From Zingiber officinale (taxonomy: Eukaryota; Streptophyta; Magnoliopsida; Zingiberales; Zingiberaceae): 64,000 bases of DNA. Positions within the stretch are counted from its first letter, which is position 1. Every line of letters starts with the position of its first letter. Where the stretch lies: NCBI RefSeq assembly GCF_018446385.1, contig NC_056000.1:30458011-30522010 (forward strand), in the 5' to 3' direction. This document shows positions 59,001 through 64,000 of the stretch, one piece after another. Position numbers and translations under genes: made by a program. Below the pieces are notes generated by a model that saw nothing but the letters and a program-made list of their open reading frames with translations, did not search any database and was not told the DNA's origin.

Positions 59001-61867
59001 AAGCAACCCCATTGCATCTAAATTACTAGGATCACCAATAGCTGAAGGTGGCAAATTTCTCACAGCTAACTCTGAAGCACCAGGATCCTACAAGATTTAG
59101 CCAAAAAAAATGCATGATTCTTCCAGACTTATGAACAATAGTGTTCTAACCATATGTTTATGTAATTGCCTAGCTCCAATATAGCTAAGTTTACAAAGAC
59201 AATCAAAGCCTCCAGTTTTGACCTTTAGCAGTTACCCAGCATGAGAGGTACTCATTCTTGAGATAATCAAACAAACAATTCAATAAGTAGCTTGGCAATG
59301 AGTGAATTAGAGAAATTGGGGTGTGAAGACAAGGGTGTTAGGCAGTGCTGATTAATAGAAGAAAAAAACACATATGGTAAAGAAAGATGATCACACAAGA
59401 GCCCACAAGATCTATGAAGTGCAAATTTTATTAACTAGCCTAGCTGTGAATTAGAAAAAGAGCTAGCATATGTTCAACCAGAGTTCTCTATAGTTGCAAG
59501 ATCATTACTTGATATTAACACAAATAAAACATACAGCAATGCAAAATTATGGAATCTTAACCTAGAGTAGGCAAACCTAAAAAATTCCACCCATCATAGT
59601 TTGATATACATCGGGCAGCCATTAACATCCACAACAAACACATATAATAAGGGCCTTCATCTTCTGTGGATTAGAGAAAAAACCATGTGGATGATCACCT
59701 TGTACAGGAGAAGATTTTGAAAGCATCACCGGCATAAAACAGAGAAAGAGTACTAACCTTGGTCCAGCGCCCAACGCCCTGTTGTTTGGCTTGCTCTTCC
59801 AAATGTTGTAATTCTGCAAGGTATGGGCTTGCTTCGCCTTTTTGTTGGCCTTGCTCTCTTACCTGACAATAAAGAAATCTTAGCTCAAATATCAACATCA
59901 AAACATTTTTCTAAGCTATTGAGAATATACTAAAACTAACAAGAGGCACTGTGTATTCTTACTTTTGCCCATCCTTCAGAAACAACTAAGTATGCTACAT
60001 TCTTCTCTCCAAGAAAAACAGTACCAAATTCTCTTCCAATTGAAGGAACAATGTAGTCCACCCTGAATGTGACTTCCTAAAAAAAATATCAAGATTGTGA
60101 GAAGGATGTTGCCTTCCCTAATGGTATGTAAAATATCCACAAGTTAGATAAGGACCTTCCCAATACAAAGCTTTCTCAAAAACTCCCTGCTCTCCCAGGC
60201 AAATGGCTCATCAACACCACCGCGACGAGCCTAATCCATCATATAATAGTCACAATATAATGCATTAGGAAAAACTAAGGCACGCATGACAATGAACAAT
60301 TTCCAAGTGAAAAGTAGTTCATCCATTAAACACAAGAAAAAGAAGAAAAAAGTGTACTCATGCATGACCTATTACTATTAGGAGTTAGGGCATCTCCAAT
60401 GGTTAGAGCTCTAAGAGCATCTCCAATGCAAGGTTTTTGAAGACGTTTGTGAAATGAAAAAGTTGAACAAAAAAGTTCTAACCATTGTGAATACAAGGTT
60501 TGAAGTTTATAGTTCAAGAGCAGTAGTGAAATTTCAAAGATGCTTTTTTATCTTGAAATTGATGTAATATGCATGTAGCCATGCAATTACATGTTATGAA
60601 TTGTACCACACAAAAATCATTTAGAGATCTAACTATTGGAGATGTTTCAATAGGTTTTTAGAATGTTGATGTGGCATATTGGGATCATAAAAAAAGCTTT
60701 TGTCGAACTCTAACCATTGGAGATGCCCTAAATGGGCTTTTTTATGGTCCCCAATATAATAGTCAGAATATAATGCATTCGGAAAAACTAAGGCACACAT
60801 GACAATGAACAATTTCCAAGTGAAAAGTAGTTCATCCACCCAAAAAAAACATACTCATGCATGACCTATTACTGTTAGGAGTTGGGCATCTCCAATTGTT
60901 AGAGCTCTAAATGAGCTTTTTGTTGGTTCCCAATATGTCACATCAAAAACATAAAAACCTACTACTCTCCGCTATAAAAAAAACCTCCCTATAACTTTTT
61001 TTGTAGACCCTACATTATCAAATCACACATTTTTATTTATTATTTATTAGTAAATGGTCCCACCCACGTTACTAATTTTAAGAGAAAAAACAGCTTTGAA
61101 ATTTCACTACTACTCTTAAAATAAAAACCTCAAACCTAGTGCTAACCATGGTTCAAGATTTTTTGTTCAGATTTTTTGATTTCACAAACCTCTCAAAAAT
61201 CTTGCATTAGAGATGCCCTAAAACACCATCGAACTAAGGGCATCTCTAATGGTTAGAGCTCTAAATGAGCTTTTGTCATGATTTCAATATGCCATATTAG
61301 TAATATAAAAGATTATTAAAATATCTCTAATAGTTAAAGCTCTAAATGAGTTTTTTTATGATCTCATTCATTGTATAAATTGCATGGCTTCATGCATATT
61401 GCATCAAATTCAAGACAAAAAAGAAGGTTTGTATTTTCACTACTGCTCTTAAACTACAAACCTCAAACCTCACCTCTACAATGATTTTAACTTTTTATTC
61501 AACTTTTTGAATTTTACAAATCTCTCATAAACCTTACATTGGAGATGCCCTAATAATGAATTTTGAAGGTGCATTTCTAGTCAAACTTTTTTCATGAAAA
61601 ACGAGAGAGAAAGAGTGCATTGTTCTGCTCAAATGTTGAAAAAAAAAAGCCAGATTTACATAGTTCACTGATAATTCCAAATAATGTGACAGCCATGTGA
61701 CACTTAGTTACCAGTCTAGGAGTAATCAGGGAAGATAAAGTGATGGTTTTTTCAGGAGGTATTGCTGCTTTTGTATTTCCCATTATAACCAAGGAGTCTC
61801 CAGAGGGGACAGCCTTAACTTTCCCCCTCAACCATCCTGCTGTTGCAGTTGCAGTTGCAGATGCCAT
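53084..61867 (-). CDS. TSN: Tudor-SN (staphylococcal nuclease and Tudor domain) protein
   Basis: Sixteen coding exons join in frame to 983 aa: 61867-61712, 60230-60156, 60076-59963, 59862-59758, 59087-58881, 58789-58574, 58493-58386, 57004-56834, 56405-56208, 56136-55792, 55706-55476, 55397-55209, 55134-55057, 54972-54778, 53730-53350, 53266-53084. Four SN-like repeats lie at about residues 11-148, 187-325, 381-545 and 584-715. The Tudor domain is about 765-830 (VFYIDYGNQEFVPYSRL at 815-831), interrupting a last partial SN fold that ends near 950. The C-terminus is DDEELAPPKKTAGR. Plant TSN binds and cuts RNA, joins stress granules and P-bodies and stabilises stress mRNAs. Length and layout match Arabidopsis TSN1/2. 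The ATG lies 16 bases after a leader acceptor. The gene looks intact. Confidence 0.97.
57848..57956 (+). mobile_element. Short tRNA-type SINE in a Tudor-SN intron
   Basis: A 109 bp insertion, antisense to the gene, is flanked by ACTATCTAATTATTG (57833-57847) and ACTATCTAATTGTTG (57957-57971). It has an A box (TAACGTAATGGTAAAG), a B box GGGTTCGAGTC and a tail of about 12 T. Confidence 0.85.
60241..60883 (+). repeat. Tandem duplication in the first coding intron of Tudor-SN
   Basis: The segment 60241-60387 (ATATAATAGTCACAATATAA ... to CATGCATGACCTATTACTAT) is repeated at 60754-60883 with few changes, each time followed by a MITE. The offset is about 500 bp, so a unit of flank plus MITE was duplicated. 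Confidence 0.9.
60388..60728 (-). mobile_element. MITE copy 1 (GGGCATCTCC termini)
   Basis: Terminal inverted repeats GGGCATCTCCAATGGTTAGA and its complement bound a 341 bp non-coding element. Its interior is inverted relative to copies 2 and 3, and a second GAGCATCTCCAATG start lies 25 bases inside. No coding capacity. Confidence 0.8.
60884..61218 (+). mobile_element. MITE copy 2
   Basis: Same termini (GGGCATCTCCAATTG ... TTAGAGATGCCC), 335 bp. The interior has ACTACTCTTAAAAT and TTCACAAACCTCTC as in copy 3. Confidence 0.8.
61238..61550 (+). mobile_element. MITE copy 3 with TAA duplication
   Basis: This 313 bp copy has termini GGGCATCTCTAATGG and CATTGGAGATGCCC flanked on both sides by TAA (61235-61237, 61551-61553), a 3-bp duplication as made by PIF/Harbinger-type transposases. 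Confidence 0.8.
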
Positions 61868-62392
61868 GTCAATAGCTGATGCCTAAAATCAGTATACAAA
61901 ACGCCACATTAAGAAAAGTGAAGGTATGACCCAAAATAAGAATTGGAAAGTTTATTCGTAGACTATAAGTCCAGTCGAGTGTGCACTTATTTTATAATCG
62001 CGAGGATCATCCAATAGATCCATCAAAACTTGATCAATTGTAATGAAAAAGTCGACAAATAATATAGAAAACATAACAATCGTGCAGAAATATATCTCTA
62101 ACGGGTAACACTTAAAACAAGTACGAAACTTGCATAAAGGTTCGATCTTTCACAGATCTAGGGAACAGCAAAGGCATCACAATTAATTGGATTGAAAATC
62201 ATGTTAGATCTCAATGTTAAAAACACAGAAACCGGATCAGAAAATGCAAGAATCCTCGTACGACTACGACCAAAACATAATCCCCGCAGAATAAAAACCC
62301 CTTTCTCAATCAAAAGAGGAAAAGACAATCTTTCCTCAGAGGGAAGCCCGATCTAGTTCAAACGCAATGGACCTATGGAAGAAAGGCCTGAC

Positions 62393-62530
62393 CTCAGCTG
62401 ATCTCACAGACGAATAGCCTCCTACGGATCAGAAGCGCCTTATCGAAGAGAAAGACACTACTTGACGCTAGCGCCACCAAATTCGGCGCAAGGGGGAAGA
62501 ACTCGTTCGTCGGAAGTACGCCGCAACCTA
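62393..62530 (-). other. Non-coding first exon of Tudor-SN (predicted)
   Basis: The minus strand has a donor CAGCTGAG|GTCAGG at 62393/62392, and the coding exon is preceded by an acceptor TGATTTTAG|GCATCAG just before the ATG. Together they imply a leader intron of about 0.5 kb. The exon start is set from the TATA box. Confidence 0.55.
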
Positions 62531-62555
62531 AGCTGACCGGGGTAACGCGAAATTT

Positions 62556-62563
62556 GATTTATA
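62556..62563 (-). promoter_or_regulatory. TATA box of Tudor-SN
   Basis: TATAAATC on the minus strand lies about 30 bases upstream of the predicted first exon. Confidence 0.5.
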
Positions 62564-64000
62564 TCAGCTTCCTATATGCGAAAGTACGCAGCTACCCCCA
62601 CGGAGATTAAGATGAATAAATTTGGAGATTAAGATGAATAAAATTTGATCCGCATATCTTTATTTCCAAATAACCATTAAATCTACAGTTAATTCGATCC
62701 TAAAATTAATAAAAAATAATAATTTGAGTGCTGATCACGATCCTGAAATTCACATTTTTTTAAAAAATTATTTAGCATTTTAAAAAATACTTGGTACCCA
62801 AATATAATCATTTGTTACATTATATTGTGCAAAATGCAATTGGGAGAAAACCAAAAGAACTCCCTTATTTTCATTAATATTAAAAGATTATCTTATTTTT
62901 CAAAATATTAAAAAGGCACTCTATATACAATTGTATCATAATAAATTTTGTTCCAAACTATTTTAATTTAAGAAGTTTTGATCAAAATTATTCTAATAAT
63001 TTTGATCAATTTACTAATGTAATACTAAAATTGAATGGTTAAATTAACCAATAATTAAAAATGAAGTGGATAATGCGAAAAAAAATAATCTTACATAAAA
63101 AAATCTGACAAATAAAAGGAAAACTTAAAATTATATTAAGTTAAAGATAATTAAAATAGAAACATATAAGATTAGTCTATTTATAATTATTTTTCATTAT
63201 TACAATAAAAAATAATATTAATTTCAAACAACAAAAATTAAATGTCTAATTTATTATAAATGTGTTAAATTTTAATATTTTTATATTAGATAGACGATTT
63301 TTTTCTTTGTCTATCCAATAAATATAAATCATAGCTTATGCACATTAAAAAATTGACTTATAGAATATTTATCTTTAGTAAGAATCAAATTTGATTCTCT
63401 TAATTGTTCATCTGTATTATCACTACACCACACTGTTTGAAATATTTTTTATTTCCATTTATCTCAAATCACTAATTTAAAATATCTTTTATTTTTAAAG
63501 ATTTTTTTTCCTTTATAAATTTGTATTGAATTTATTTTCTTCACGATTATTTTTTTCTGGCATTATTTATTTCTTTATTTATTTGTATTATTTACGCTAT
63601 AGTAATTTTGATAAGCATTCGACCAATTTTAATTAAATTAGACCTATTTTAACTAAATTAAAACAGTTTTTGTCAATATTTATGTAATTTTAATCAATAT
63701 CAAATAATTTTAACTATAATTATTTAATAATTTTAGTATATTATAGCAGTTTTGGAAAACTGTAATAGGAGCATTAAAATAAGAGCATTTTGGGATATAA
63801 GAAATAAAGGCATTTTTGGAATAAATGAATTATTCTTTAAATAATAATAAAAATAAAGAATGCTTAATTCTTTTCCAACCCAATATACTAAATTTCAACC
63901 ATCATCTTTTTCTGTAATTACTACTGATGGAAGGGTAAAAAGTGGAACAAACAAAGTCAGGAGGCGTCGGCGACCTCGCTCTCTTCCCGTGTACAACCCG
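62564..64000. other. AT-rich intergenic, no gene seen
   Basis: Mostly A/T-rich sequence upstream of Tudor-SN. The last 50 bases turn GC-rich (AGGCGTCGGCGACCTCGCTC) and may be the leader of a further gene to the right, on which I cannot decide. Confidence 0.5.

Overview
The window is nuclear DNA of a flowering plant. Four genes with plant-type GT-AG introns or plant-specific peptides sit beside a large block of nested LTR retrotransposons. A monocot of the ginger/banana type is my guess from the style of the repeats; nothing seen here proves it.

Layout. Positions 1-22925 are a stack of retroelements. The 3' part of a Tat-lineage Ty3/Gypsy element (1-12831) carries a spliced accessory gene on its antisense strand. 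That gene is split by a complete 9.4 kb Ty1/Copia element (1611-11003, 5-bp target duplication). After a 37-bp minisatellite comes a decayed Tekay-type Gypsy element (13486-22925), itself split by a gag-only Copia (SIRE-like) element (14902-18990). Positions 24258-24506 (minus) hold a small CLE45-type signal-peptide gene. Positions 26086-36705 are a second Tat element in the opposite orientation, with its own antisense accessory gene and a second gag-only element inserted in it. Around 37.0-37.6 kb two tRNA-type SINEs with oligo-T tails stand next to each other, sharing one target sequence.

From 40 kb on the DNA is genic: a GPI-anchored glycerophosphodiester-phosphodiesterase-like gene (plus, 9 coding exons, 747 aa), a NIPA-type magnesium transporter (plus, 13 coding exons, 427 aa) and a Tudor-SN nuclease (minus, 16 coding exons, 983 aa). 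All three reconstruct in frame with consensus splice sites and no disabling change. The Tudor-SN introns hold a SINE, three related MITEs and a local tandem duplication. These genes serve separate cell functions (wall, Mg transport, RNA handling) and do not form a cluster.

The most interesting observation is the Tat antisense gene. Two independent copies keep both introns at matching positions. That is what one expects if the introns, being on the antisense strand, are invisible to the spliceosome in the genomic RNA and so survive retrotransposition. Other notable points are a Copia element with nearly identical LTRs but a ruined polyprotein, two gag-only elements that end at the same gag/pol boundary, and arrays of short palindromes just upstream of LTR TATA boxes in two different families. 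All exon positions were read by eye.
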